A DNA stretch of 64,000 nt from NCBI GenBank assembly GCA_016342745.1, contig JAEINT010000004.1, positions 1 to 64,000 of the forward strand, in the 5' to 3' direction. Each line of letters opens with the position of its first letter. Position 1 is the first letter of the stretch. The notes beneath the pieces were generated by a model, which had not been told where the DNA came from, searched no databases, and saw only the letters and a list, made by a program, of their open reading frames with translations. Both the position numbers and the translations under genes were made by a program. The stretch comes from Labilibaculum sp. (GTDB taxonomy: Bacteria > Bacteroidota > Bacteroidia > Bacteroidales > Marinifilaceae). Below are positions 33,705 to 43,321 of this stretch, piece by piece.

Positions 33705-35981
33705 CTAGTATACAATTGATTTAGGTCGATCTTGATTGGCAACACCAAAACTCTTATTTGGTTCATTTCCCATTTCGAAACTTAGTGTACCACCTTTAAG
33801 AATGTCTTTATGGGTAATAAATGATTTAGTATAATCTACACCATTCAATTTAACTGATTGGATATAAATATTTTTATCACTGTTGTTATTTGCAACAATA
33901 GTGAACTTCTTCTCCCCTTCAAGATTAATAGTCGCTTCATCGAATAGAGGGCTACCAAAAACATAAGCACCATTACTTGGATTAACTGGGTAGAATCCCA
34001 TTGAAGACATTACATACCAAGCCGACATTTGACCGCAATCTTCATTACCACACAAACCATCAGTTTGATCAGTATACAATTCATTCATAATGTAACGCAC
34101 CTTATCGGCAGTTTTGTATTGCTCACCAGCATAAGCATAAAGGTATGTGATATGATGGCTTGGTTCGTTACCATGAGCATATTGTCCAATTAAACCAGAG
34201 ATATCAGAAGATGCACCTTCTTCTAATTCTGAAGAGATTGAGAACAAACTATCTAGTTTTGAAATAAATGGTTTGTCACCACCTAATAAATCAATTAATC
34301 CTTCTGGATCTTGAGGAACCAGCCATAAATATTGCCAAGCATTTCCTTCACAATAATCATTTACACGATGCTGTGCTGAGTAAGGATCAAATGGAGTTCT
34401 CCATGAACCATCTACCATTTTACCTTTCATAAATCGATCTTTTGGATCAAAGTATTTGGTATAAGCTTTTGCTCTCTCAGCAAAATATTTCGCATCCTCA
34501 GTTTTGCCTAATTTTTCAGCCAACTTGCTAATTCCCCAATCGCTAATTGCATATTCCATTGCACTTGCAACAGACTCATGCATCATATCACAAGGGATAT
34601 AACCGAACTTTTGCAATTCTTTAACGCCAGGTTCAAAATCGCCCATAGCTGTGGTTTTCACCGCCTCATAAGCTAACTCATGGTCAATTCCAGGAAATCC
34701 TTTTAAAATAGCATCTACAACAACAGGAACAGCACTGTAACCTACCATTGTTTCAGTTTCATTTCCACGAAGATGCCACACTGGTAGTTTTCCTTGTTGC
34801 TTATAAATTGTCAACATGGAATTGATCATATCAGGAACTCGTTCTGTTTGAGTTAAAGTATAAAGTGGATGTGCTGTACGATAAGTATCCCATAAAGAGA
34901 ATAAGGTGTAGTTTGTAAAATCAGCTCCTTTATAGACTTTTTTATCAACACCTCTATATTCTCCATTGCTATCGTTAAATAAATTTGGAGCAATTAGCGT
35001 GTGATACATTGCAGTATAAAACACTTTTTTCTTTGATAGATCTTTTGTTTTAATCTGAATCTTAGAAAGTTCCTCATTCCATTTCTCATGATTCTCAGCA
35101 AGAATCTGTTCAAAATCCCAAGAAGGCATTTCATCTTTAATATTTGACAATGCATTTTCCATGCTCACTGGAGACATTCCAAACTTAAAAAGAACCTCTT
35201 CAAATGCTTCCGTTTTAAATTCTAAACATGCCTTAACAGAAGTTCCTTCTGCAGCATCTCCTTGCATTAAATTCTCGCCATTGTAAACAATAATATCTTT
35301 GATTGGTTTCGATAAAACCATTGCAAAATACTCACGCTGATCACTAGCCCATCCAGTTGAAAAACGGTAACCAGCAACAATTGTATCATTTACCTTATGA
35401 ACAAATGTTTTTGTAGCCGTATCTCCATTTCCCTCTTCTAAATCAATAATTAATTTCGCATCATCAGATTTTGGATAGGTAATTTTATGCAATGCTACTC
35501 GTTCAGTAGTTGTCATCTCAATTCCAATATCGTATGTATCCAAGTGTACTTTATAGTACCCAGGCTCAACTTTTTCAGTATTATGATTGTAGTAAGATGC
35601 ATATCCACTTTCTGGATTTTCCTGTGAACCAGGATTCATTTTTAAATCACCTACTACGGGCATAATTAAAAATTCTCCTAAATCAGTACAACCTGTACCA
35701 CTCAAATGCAAGTGTGAAAATCCTTTTACTATACTATCTGAGTAATGATATGAAGAACACCAGTCCCAACCTTTGTGAAAATTACTTGGTCCGGCTTGAA
35801 TTGCTCCAAACGGAACGCTTGCTCCAACAAAAACATGTCCATGTCCTCCTGATCCAATTAATGGATCGACAAATTGGATGTAATCATTTCCTCCTTTAGC
35901 TTGCTCTTTATTACAGGAAAGTAATGCTGAGCAAAAGAAAAACAAGAGAATTAGTGTTTTAAAAGAAATATGGTTTCGCAT
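33705..35981 (-). CDS. GH92 exo-alpha-mannosidase lipoprotein (copy C)
   Basis: This 758-residue GH92 lipoprotein has lipobox Cys23 (LLSCNKEQ). It has the canonical opening FVDPLIGSGGHGHVFVGASVPFG, HLHLSGTGCTDLGEF, general acid DYCEGNAWQYLW (Glu545), QYAHGNEPSHHITYLY and base region GNEDCGQMSAWYVMSSMGFYPVNP. The GSGGHGH and NEPSHH elements are those seen in many alpha-1,2-active GH92 enzymes, so trimming of terminal alpha-1,2-mannose is a fair guess. It is cotranscribed with copy B. A terminator and 230 bp separate it from the surface-binding protein upstream. Confidence 0.93.
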   Translation of the reverse strand: MRNHISFKTLILLFFFCSALLSCNKEQAKGGNDYIQFVDPLIGSGGHGHVFVGASVPFGAIQAGPSNFHKGWDWCSSYHYSDSIVKGFSHLHLSGTGCTDLGEFLIMPVVGDLKMNPGSQENPESGYASYYNHNTEKVEPGYYKVHLDTYDIGIEMTTTERVALHKITYPKSDDAKLIIDLEEGNGDTATKTFVHKVNDTIVAGYRFSTGWASDQREYFAMVLSKPIKDIIVYNGENLMQGDAAEGTSVKACLEFKTEAFEEVLFKFGMSPVSMENALSNIKDEMPSWDFEQILAENHEKWNEELSKIQIKTKDLSKKKVFYTAMYHTLIAPNLFNDSNGEYRGVDKKVYKGADFTNYTLFSLWDTYRTAHPLYTLTQTERVPDMINSMLTIYKQQGKLPVWHLRGNETETMVGYSAVPVVVDAILKGFPGIDHELAYEAVKTTAMGDFEPGVKELQKFGYIPCDMMHESVASAMEYAISDWGISKLAEKLGKTEDAKYFAERAKAYTKYFDPKDRFMKGKMVDGSWRTPFDPYSAQHRVNDYCEGNAWQYLWLVPQDPEGLIDLLGGDKPFISKLDSLFSISSELEEGASSDISGLIGQYAHGNEPSHHITYLYAYAGEQYKTADKVRYIMNELYTDQTDGLCGNEDCGQMSAWYVMSSMGFYPVNPSNGAYVFGSPLFDEATINLEGEKKFTIVANNNSDKNIYIQSVKLNGVDYTKSFITHKDILKGGTLSFEMGNEPNKSFGVANQDRPKSIVY

Positions 35982-36172
35982 TTGGTTTTGGTTCTTTGAT
36001 TGTTCTAAAGATTGCTATATGTTGTAGCTCAAAGGCTATTTTTATCTTCTAGTTAATACACCTTTTGATAAAAGGCTATAAAACGATCCTTCCTTTTTAG
36101 GTGGAAGCAAACCTTATTCTTAACTCTAATTGGAATGTCAGACGAATAGACATTCTTAAAAATCTTATAAAA

Positions 36173-36196
36173 GGGAGCTGCCTTAAGACAGCTCCC
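36173..36196 (-). terminator. Terminator after the surface glycan-binding protein gene
   Basis: On the minus strand GGGAGCTG (complement of 36189-36196) pairs with CAGCTCCC (complement of 36173-36180) around an 8-nt loop, followed by TTTT. It lies 18 bp past the stop of the LamG lipoprotein gene and separates the susCD transcript from the hydrolase genes. Confidence 0.8.
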
Positions 36197-36213
36197 AATA
36201 TTGTATTTATCAA

Positions 36214-38076
36214 TTAATCTTCAACAACGTTCCATGAGATACCTCTCATATCACCTTGGTAAGTTCCTGTTTCATCAGAGAATTTAACGCCTTTCACTCT
36301 ATCAAGAGGGAAATAAACATTCAATCCAGCTTCTGTACCATCAATGACAGCATCAAGGTCGGCAGCATCACGAGCAACATCCCATAAACGGAAATCTTTC
36401 ATGTAACCATCCATTTTACCCCAGCCATTACCAAGCCACATTTCACCCCATCCTGAGTTGTTTGGAGCACCTATGTCTTCTTGAATACCTTTGGCAACTC
36501 CATCAACATATAATGTAGTTGTTCTAGCAGCGTCATCATGAACAATAGCAACATGTTGCCATTCTCCCGCTTTAATGGATAAAGCTTCTGCTTTTGGTCC
36601 TTGCCATCCATTTCCAGCATTCGTAAAGTTCCAAAGGCGACCTGTATTTAATACATTCTCTTCAGTAAGTTCTTCATAACCATAAACCCAGATTCCGTAC
36701 TCTCCATTATTAAAGAATTCACCTGTACCGTATCCAAAGAAAGACTTAACTTTTACATTAAACTCAACAGTGTAATCTTCTTGAGGAGTATAATTTGGCG
36801 TAATTCTTAAACCAACTGCAGAAGGAACATCACGATCAATCAAGATACCATCAGCATCACCTACTAACATTGAATTAATCAAGTCAGTTGCGGCAGCTAA
36901 TGCATCAGCTTTATCATCTAAACCTGATTGACGAGTCTCATTAATAAGAGCATCATTAGCATCAACAATTAAAGCATCGATATAAGCAATTGTTCCAGCA
37001 GGATAATCACCATCCATATCACCTTCAACAACTGTAGCCTTAAAATCAGTAATATCCTGAATTGCAGCAGTTAATTTAGCTTTGTCTAAAACGATTACTG
37101 GTGGTTCGCTTATCCACTCTACTTTACCTTTAATCGTTGCAGTGTATTTCCCTGTAACATCTACAAAAGATTCTCCTAAATCTGATCCAAAAGGAAAATA
37201 GCATTCTAAACCAGACTCTGTACCTTCGAATGAAGCAGTTCTATTTGCATTAATGGTAGATTCGTCTAATACAGAATTCCACACTCTAAAATCTTTCACC
37301 AAAGTATTACAGACACGATCAGTCCATGTTGGGCTGTTACCAATAACAAATGGAGCGTCAGCAGCTACTAAGTGAGTATTATCTACTTCAGCAACTTTTG
37401 AACCATTAATAAATAATTCATGATGAGTTCCCGTACTTGTCATGGTTACATCCATCCAATCTCCAGCTATCATAGTTCCTGGGCCAGCTTGATCACCTGA
37501 ATCTACCCAATTACTATTACCTGTTACGATCTGAATTTTACCATCGCCGAAATATCTAGCTCCAAATCCACTATCTGGTCCCATTTGCTCAGCAGAGAAT
37601 AAATTATTTGAATACCCTTTAGTATTCAGATCAACGATATAACATTTCAATTCAATTGTCCATTCTCCACCTAATACAGTCTTAATGTTATCAGATATCT
37701 GAATATAAGTATCATTTTCTTGCTGAATCCAAGGCATTGCTACTGCAACTGTATTTGCTTTAAAAATGTCAATGTAACGTTGCAATTTAACAGCTGCATC
37801 CGAAATATCTTCTTGATTATCTGCTCTGTCGATAGTCCATAAAACCCAATCAACAACTGTTTGCAATTCTGCTTTGGCTCCTGGCTTAAAATCTCCAGCA
37901 TTTATACCTTCTTCACTGTTTGCAATTAAGCCTTCAGCCTCAGTAACTAGAGCTTCAAGAGAACTAGTCTCAAAAGTCCCACTTTTATCATCATCATCAC
38001 AAGCTGAGATAGTAAAGACCATCAGAAAAGCAGCCAGATATGACAACATTTTTATATTTAATTTTATTGCTTTCAT
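36214..38076 (-). CDS. Surface glycan-binding lipoprotein with two LamG/ConA-like domains
   Basis: This 620-residue lipoprotein has Cys26 followed by DDDDK, a strong surface-export signal, so it sits on the outside of the cell. The layout is a repeated pair. Helical segment 1 (about 38-110) and a concanavalin-A/LamG domain (about 120-320: FSAEQMGPDSGFGARYFGDG, KDFRVWN) are followed by helical segment 2 (about 335-410) and a second LamG domain (about 420-615: GEWQHVAIVHDDAARTTTLY, KDFRLWD). By position after SusD it is the surface glycan-binding protein that helps capture the polysaccharide. LamG folds bind glycans in many PULs, but the ligand is inferred. Confidence 0.88.
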   Translation of the reverse strand: MKAIKLNIKMLSYLAAFLMVFTISACDDDDKSGTFETSSLEALVTEAEGLIANSEEGINAGDFKPGAKAELQTVVDWVLWTIDRADNQEDISDAAVKLQRYIDIFKANTVAVAMPWIQQENDTYIQISDNIKTVLGGEWTIELKCYIVDLNTKGYSNNLFSAEQMGPDSGFGARYFGDGKIQIVTGNSNWVDSGDQAGPGTMIAGDWMDVTMTSTGTHHELFINGSKVAEVDNTHLVAADAPFVIGNSPTWTDRVCNTLVKDFRVWNSVLDESTINANRTASFEGTESGLECYFPFGSDLGESFVDVTGKYTATIKGKVEWISEPPVIVLDKAKLTAAIQDITDFKATVVEGDMDGDYPAGTIAYIDALIVDANDALINETRQSGLDDKADALAAATDLINSMLVGDADGILIDRDVPSAVGLRITPNYTPQEDYTVEFNVKVKSFFGYGTGEFFNNGEYGIWVYGYEELTEENVLNTGRLWNFTNAGNGWQGPKAEALSIKAGEWQHVAIVHDDAARTTTLYVDGVAKGIQEDIGAPNNSGWGEMWLGNGWGKMDGYMKDFRLWDVARDAADLDAVIDGTEAGLNVYFPLDRVKGVKFSDETGTYQGDMRGISWNVVED

Positions 38077-38141
38077 ATAATAAAGTTTAAATGATGTGCA
38101 TCAACCATAAATGAATCAATGCACATTCATCTGTTTTTTAT

Positions 38142-39704
38142 TTAAAAATTGCTATTCATTAAACCAGAACCATCTTTTGTTTTGGTATCTGCAGTATCCC
38201 ACCAAAGTCTAATATCCATTTTATCAGAATCTAAAGTGTTTAAAGCAGATGGCATGTTTACCTCATCTTGAAGATGAGCATTATCAGGATAACGTACTCT
38301 CTTAACCCAAGTACCTGATGCTACAGATGAACTACCACTTACTCCATCTTTTGGTAGCGTAATGTCTGGATAATCAGTTCTTCTGAAATCAGCCCATCCT
38401 TCTACTCCGTTAGGAAAGTTAGCTAACCATTTCTGAGTAATCAATTGCTTTAATTGTGCTTCATTACTTCCAGAAAGATTTGTTAAACCATCTACATAGC
38501 TTGTTGCATCACCTCCGTCAACTCCAACATAATCCATTGAAGCTTCTACACCTTCTAAGTATAATGCATTTGCATCACCAGAAACCCAACCTCTTAGAGC
38601 TGCCTCAGCTTCCAAAAATTTAACTTCAGAGTAGAACATTACTGGACAATACATTCCATTCTCTCCTCCATCGCCAACAAAATCAACATAACCACCTTCT
38701 AGATTGATCGTTGCAAAGTTTTTATCAGCATCTGCAGGAACAAGATTGTATCCATTTTCGATACCTAAATACTTATCAAAACCAGCATCTTCTTTAGTTG
38801 TAGGTTCTCCATCAACTTGATAAGCAAACCATTTAGCAGCTCTTGGATCCTCTCCAACAGTAGACTGGTTGTATAGGTAATCTGAGAATGTTTTAGACAT
38901 TCTAATGTTATTCCAGTTCCAAGCCATTTGGTGCAAATAATCGTACCATCCTTTGCTCCACATAGGAACTTTTGCTACATCAGCATTACTTGTCATTAAT
39001 CCACCAGGACCATTAACTGCTGCTTGAGCTTCAGCTTGTGCTTTAACTGCATCAACATTAGAAATACGCATTGCCAATCGTAAACGTAAAGAGTTTCCAA
39101 ATTTACGCCATTGTAATGCATCTCCATTAAAAATTATATCGTAACCATCACCATATGCATACTGAGCAGCATCACCTGTAATGTTTGTAATTGCAGCATC
39201 AAGCCTTGCAAATAAATCCGTATAAATCTCTTGTTGAGACGTATAAGGCACAGCTTCACCTGTTCCTGCATCAAAATATGGAATATCTCCATAGGTATCG
39301 GTCATTCTTGACCACCAATAAACCATCCAGATATCTTTAATTGCAACTGCATCAACAAATACTGGATCTTCTCCAACCATATCTTGAATCGCAACAGCTT
39401 TACGTAACATATCTGCATAATGCTCTCTCCACTGGTTTCCTATCCAACCGTCCACATACTCGTAACGAGGTGAACCAAATCCAGATACAGTGTTTGCCCA
39501 ATACTGAGAATATAGGTCTGGGTACAAATTAACATTACGTTGGTAATTTGAAAATGTCCCTTGAATCATTGTGTTGAAGAAAAACTTCGGCTCAACATCA
39601 ACAACGGCATCCTTTCTGACATTCATGTCATCAAAATCGTCAGAACATCCTGTGCTCATAACGGATAGTCCCAATGCAAGTAGTACTATATATATTTTAT
39701 TCAT
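38142..39704 (-). CDS. susD: SusD/RagB-family glycan-binding lipoprotein (SusD-like 2)
   Basis: Outer-surface lid protein of the SusCD transporter. The 520 residues start with a lipoprotein signal (Cys20, then SDDFDD, an acidic surface-export signal). NVRKDAVVDVEPKFFFNTMIQGT, YGDIPYF, WRKFGNSLRLRLAMRIS and the C-terminal GVEGWADFRRTDYPDI are SusD hallmarks of the SusD-like 2 group. It lies 20 bp after SusC, so the pair is cotranscribed and translated together. It captures oligosaccharides and closes over the SusC barrel. Confidence 0.96.
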   Translation of the reverse strand: MNKIYIVLLALGLSVMSTGCSDDFDDMNVRKDAVVDVEPKFFFNTMIQGTFSNYQRNVNLYPDLYSQYWANTVSGFGSPRYEYVDGWIGNQWREHYADMLRKAVAIQDMVGEDPVFVDAVAIKDIWMVYWWSRMTDTYGDIPYFDAGTGEAVPYTSQQEIYTDLFARLDAAITNITGDAAQYAYGDGYDIIFNGDALQWRKFGNSLRLRLAMRISNVDAVKAQAEAQAAVNGPGGLMTSNADVAKVPMWSKGWYDYLHQMAWNWNNIRMSKTFSDYLYNQSTVGEDPRAAKWFAYQVDGEPTTKEDAGFDKYLGIENGYNLVPADADKNFATINLEGGYVDFVGDGGENGMYCPVMFYSEVKFLEAEAALRGWVSGDANALYLEGVEASMDYVGVDGGDATSYVDGLTNLSGSNEAQLKQLITQKWLANFPNGVEGWADFRRTDYPDITLPKDGVSGSSSVASGTWVKRVRYPDNAHLQDEVNMPSALNTLDSDKMDIRLWWDTADTKTKDGSGLMNSNF

Positions 39705-39724
39705 AATCTTATCCTTTTTAACTA

Positions 39725-42700
39725 TTAAAAACCAACATTAAGAGAGAACCCATAAGTTCTAGTAGATGGAACTGGAGAAAAATCAAATGCCTGAGCAGCA
39801 AAAGCTGTACTGTAAGCACTTGCATCTGGAGCAGTTCCTGGTGTATCCTTGTAGAAGTATAATAAGTTTCTACCAACAAGTGATACCCTTGCACTCTTAA
39901 TCGGATTATGAGGTATTTTACTCAATAGAGATTTTGGTAGGTTGTAACCAATAGCTACTTCCTTCAATTTCATGTGTGAAGCATCGTACATGAATTCTTC
40001 ATCTACTTTTGCCATTTGTCTCCAGTATTCTTCAGCAGAAACAATAACATTATTTGCTCCACCAGCAGCAGTTACACCATCAACAAAGAAAGCCATTCTG
40101 TTGTTTTCTGTTGTTCTTTCAGCAGTTCCTGCAGATACAGCTCCACGTTCCGAAGAAGAAAGGATATCTCCACCCTCTTGAATTGAAACTAATGCACTTA
40201 AGAATAAACCTTTGTAATCTACACTCAAATTAATAGAACCTGTCCAATCTGGTTGGATATTTCCAATAACATGATCATCACCTTGAGCAACCGTCATTAA
40301 ACCGTTTTCATCAATAATGATTTCACCATTTTCGCTACGCTCGTATACACTACCTCTAATTACTCCTAACTTTTCACCAGGAATAGCCATTACATTAGAA
40401 CCAAAATTATACTCAGGAATACCAGGAGCTAATTTCTCCATCATACTCTCGTTTTTCGCAAAATTAAAGTCTAAACCTATCGTTAAATCCTTAGTCTTAA
40501 CAGGAACAGTTGATAACATCAACTCAATACCTTTGTTGGTAATTAATCCTGCATTAATCAGTAAAGTTTCATATCCAGAACTTATAATACCTGGAGCAGG
40601 TAAAATTTGATTCTTTGTCTCTTCGTTATAGTAAGTAAAATCAATACCTACACGATTACCTAAAAATCTTAAGTCAGCACCAACTTCCCAAGAAGTAGAA
40701 ATCTCAGGCTTAAGATCTTCAATAACTCTTTGTTGTTCTACGATACCTCTTGTTAAGTTAAAGTTACCACTCTCCAATCTAAATGATTGACTTGTATTAT
40801 ATGGAGTTGTAGCCTTTCCAACTTTTGCCCAAGAACCTCTTACTTTAGCGAATGACACCCAATCTGGCAATTCTGTCATTTCAGAAACAATACCACTTAA
40901 ACTAAGAGATGGGTAAAAATATGAGTTATCGTAATCCGCATCAGCTGCAGTTAATGTTGACGACCAATCATTACGAGCTGTGAAATCTAAAAACAACATG
41001 TTTTTATAAGCAACTTGTCCAGAACCGTAAATAGAACGAACTTCACTTTCTAAAGCTGATTCAGAAGCTTTAATATTTGCTCCAGCAGCTAAGAAAAAAT
41101 CACCTTCTGACGATAAGCGACCAGAATTTGCGCTCAACCCTTTAGATACACGTCTCATGCTGTTTGCACCAAGGTTTACTCCAAGTGTGAAATCTTCATT
41201 CAATTCTTTATTGTAAGACAATAAGAATTCGTAGTTTTCTTCCTTAAAGTTTGACTGAGTTGGATTGTAGTTTGGTCTACTTGAATCTACATTATCAGCA
41301 AACAAATATCCTTCAACTGAAGTAAAATCATAAAAATCCATTCCATACTTAAATTTTGCCTTTAAGTCAGAAGTAATTTTGATGTTAGCAGCCACATAAC
41401 CAAAAGTTCTATTCTTTTCGTCATAATTTGTTGTTTGAGCTTGCAAGAAATATGGATTTCTGTAATTAGCATTTGCAGTTGTATAAAGTTTTTCAACATG
41501 CTGTCCACTTACGATATCATATCCTGGAGCTAAATCTTGGTTACGAATATTCATTGGCATACTATTAAAGTATGATACGTATGAATAATTTCCAATTTCA
41601 GGACGCTCATTACCTTCTGTCTTGAAAAATGAAACTTTAGTATCAACGTTTAACCAATTATTAATATCGTAATCCGCTCTTAAATCAAAAGTTAACTTTT
41701 CAACTTCATGCTCGTCATAAATACCTTTCATGATATCCTTACCAACTGAAACACGGTAAGCTCCATCATCATTTCCACCTGTAAAAGCAACATTGTGCTT
41801 TTGAGTAGTTCCTGTGCGAGTAAAATCTTCTAGACGGTCTTTTTGCGCTTCATATGGAAGCATCTCACCAGTCCATGATTCTAGCATCTGTCCATTCATT
41901 TCAGGACCCCAAGAAGACTTACTACTATTATCATATGCACCATTAGTACCTTGACCATATTTATCTTGAAGATCTAGCATGTATGCAGCCTTAGACATTG
42001 TAAATCCACCAGAATACGAAATTCCAAGTCCTTTACCTCTTGTACCTTTTTTAGTTGTAACTAATACGACACCATTACCACCACGTTCTCCATAAAGAGC
42101 AGCAGCATTAGGTCCCTTCAATATCGATACGGACTCAATATCCTCAGGGTTCAAGTCAAAAGCACCACCTGCTCGAGATGTTCCACCCCAAATACTACCA
42201 TCACGGCTATTTCCATTATCAAATGGAACACCATCAACGACCCATAAAGGAGCATTATTTCCACTCAACGAACTGGTACCACGAATTTCAATTCTCGAAG
42301 TTCCTCCAACTCCACCACCAGACTGATTGATCTGCACACCTGCAACTTTTCCTGCAAGAGACGAAACCAAATCAGAATTACCAGCTTGTGTTAACTCTTC
42401 AGATTTTACATCCTGAACAGCATAACCAAGAGCTTTTTTATCTCTTTTAATACCCAATGCAGTAACAATTACTTCATCAACCTGCAATGCGTCTGTTGCC
42501 ATAACCACATTAATTACAGCTTGAGAACCAACTGTAATTTCCTGTGTTAGCATCCCAACAAAACTGAATACTAAAACACTGTTTGCATCTGGAACTGAAA
42601 TTTCATAATTTCCTTCAATATCAGTTACAGTTCCAATAGTAGTACCTTTAACAACCACTGATACTCCTGGAAGTGACATTCCAGAATCTTCAGTTACTGC

Positions 42701-42886
42701 TCCAGTTACTACTTGTTGGGTAGCTGAAACAGTTGAATTGTTATCGGTTAAGTTGTCAACGTTTGCATTCGCAGACAATGGCAAAGCCATTATTGCAAAA
42801 AGCAACGCAAAAATCCCAATCTTACTTCCAGTACCTAATGGGTTAGATAGGCCTGAATGAAGATTTCGTAAATAGCATTTCTTCAT
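39725..42886 (-). CDS. susC: SusC/RagA-family TonB-dependent outer-membrane transporter
   Basis: TonB-driven import of large oligosaccharides across the outer membrane. The 1053 residues hold a signal region (about 1-42), a carboxypeptidase-regulatory-like domain (about 57-135: GVSVVVKGTTIGTVTDIEGNY), the TonB-box-like DEVIVTALG, and the SusC signature GYAVQDV. The plug ends ILKGPNAAALYGERGGNGVV and the 22-strand barrel ends YGFSLNVGF. There is no STN domain, so ECF-sigma signalling through this receptor is unlikely. That fits the separate regulator gene placed divergently upstream. It is the first gene of the susC-susD-LamG transcript. Confidence 0.97.
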   Translation of the reverse strand: MKKCYLRNLHSGLSNPLGTGSKIGIFALLFAIMALPLSANANVDNLTDNNSTVSATQQVVTGAVTEDSGMSLPGVSVVVKGTTIGTVTDIEGNYEISVPDANSVLVFSFVGMLTQEITVGSQAVINVVMATDALQVDEVIVTALGIKRDKKALGYAVQDVKSEELTQAGNSDLVSSLAGKVAGVQINQSGGGVGGTSRIEIRGTSSLSGNNAPLWVVDGVPFDNGNSRDGSIWGGTSRAGGAFDLNPEDIESVSILKGPNAAALYGERGGNGVVLVTTKKGTRGKGLGISYSGGFTMSKAAYMLDLQDKYGQGTNGAYDNSSKSSWGPEMNGQMLESWTGEMLPYEAQKDRLEDFTRTGTTQKHNVAFTGGNDDGAYRVSVGKDIMKGIYDEHEVEKLTFDLRADYDINNWLNVDTKVSFFKTEGNERPEIGNYSYVSYFNSMPMNIRNQDLAPGYDIVSGQHVEKLYTTANANYRNPYFLQAQTTNYDEKNRTFGYVAANIKITSDLKAKFKYGMDFYDFTSVEGYLFADNVDSSRPNYNPTQSNFKEENYEFLLSYNKELNEDFTLGVNLGANSMRRVSKGLSANSGRLSSEGDFFLAAGANIKASESALESEVRSIYGSGQVAYKNMLFLDFTARNDWSSTLTAADADYDNSYFYPSLSLSGIVSEMTELPDWVSFAKVRGSWAKVGKATTPYNTSQSFRLESGNFNLTRGIVEQQRVIEDLKPEISTSWEVGADLRFLGNRVGIDFTYYNEETKNQILPAPGIISSGYETLLINAGLITNKGIELMLSTVPVKTKDLTIGLDFNFAKNESMMEKLAPGIPEYNFGSNVMAIPGEKLGVIRGSVYERSENGEIIIDENGLMTVAQGDDHVIGNIQPDWTGSINLSVDYKGLFLSALVSIQEGGDILSSSERGAVSAGTAERTTENNRMAFFVDGVTAAGGANNVIVSAEEYWRQMAKVDEEFMYDASHMKLKEVAIGYNLPKSLLSKIPHNPIKSARVSLVGRNLLYFYKDTPGTAPDASAYSTAFAAQAFDFSPVPSTRTYGFSLNVGF

Positions 42887-43321
42887 AGTTAGAATTATTA
42901 ATTATACAATGAACAAAAAAAAATCGTGTTATTTTTTTCTTTAACCAATATTAGCGCAAACGTATTAATTCACGATTAATATTGAATTAATCGCCTACTC
43001 AAAATCATTAATCAACTCCTTAATTCTTCTTTTTCAGCCCCTTACACTAATATGCTTTTAATTAAGATATTTTAACAAATAGGGAATATTATCTTCTAGA
43101 CCTCTTCCTACTAATCCTAATTCGAAAACCAAATTCACATAACAATTCCCAAATCCTTGTAATAAATTCTCACAAAGACTTTGTTATTCATTTTAACTAA
43201 AACTTCACACGTTTCTCGCAAGGCTTAATCAGTCAATAATCTCAGTCTTTTTAGGCTTTTATCTTTAAAGTCTTGCTATATTTAGATATATTTGAACATT
43301 ATCAAAGCCCACTATTATATA
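42887..43321. promoter_or_regulatory. Divergent PUL promoter region
   Basis: 435 bp between susC (minus) and the membrane regulator gene (plus). It contains the inverted repeat CGATTAAT-ATTGA-ATTAATCG at 42973-42993, about 87 bp before the susC start, and the related half-like ATTAATC at about 43008. No other gene is visible. Promoters for both directions must lie here, but I do not see a convincing TTTG/TAnnTTTG pair. Confidence 0.5.
42973..42993. promoter_or_regulatory. Operator-like inverted repeat upstream of susC
   Basis: Perfect 8-bp arms CGATTAAT and ATTAATCG with a 5-nt spacer. Its position (about 90 bp upstream of the susC ATG, in the divergent region) makes it a candidate binding site for the adjacent membrane regulator. 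A palindrome of this kind could also be chance in AT-rich DNA. Confidence 0.4.

Noticed and set aside
43292-43321. TTG start for the membrane regulator
   Set aside because: The ATG at 43322 gives a normal signal or TM start; the ten residues before it add nothing recognisable.
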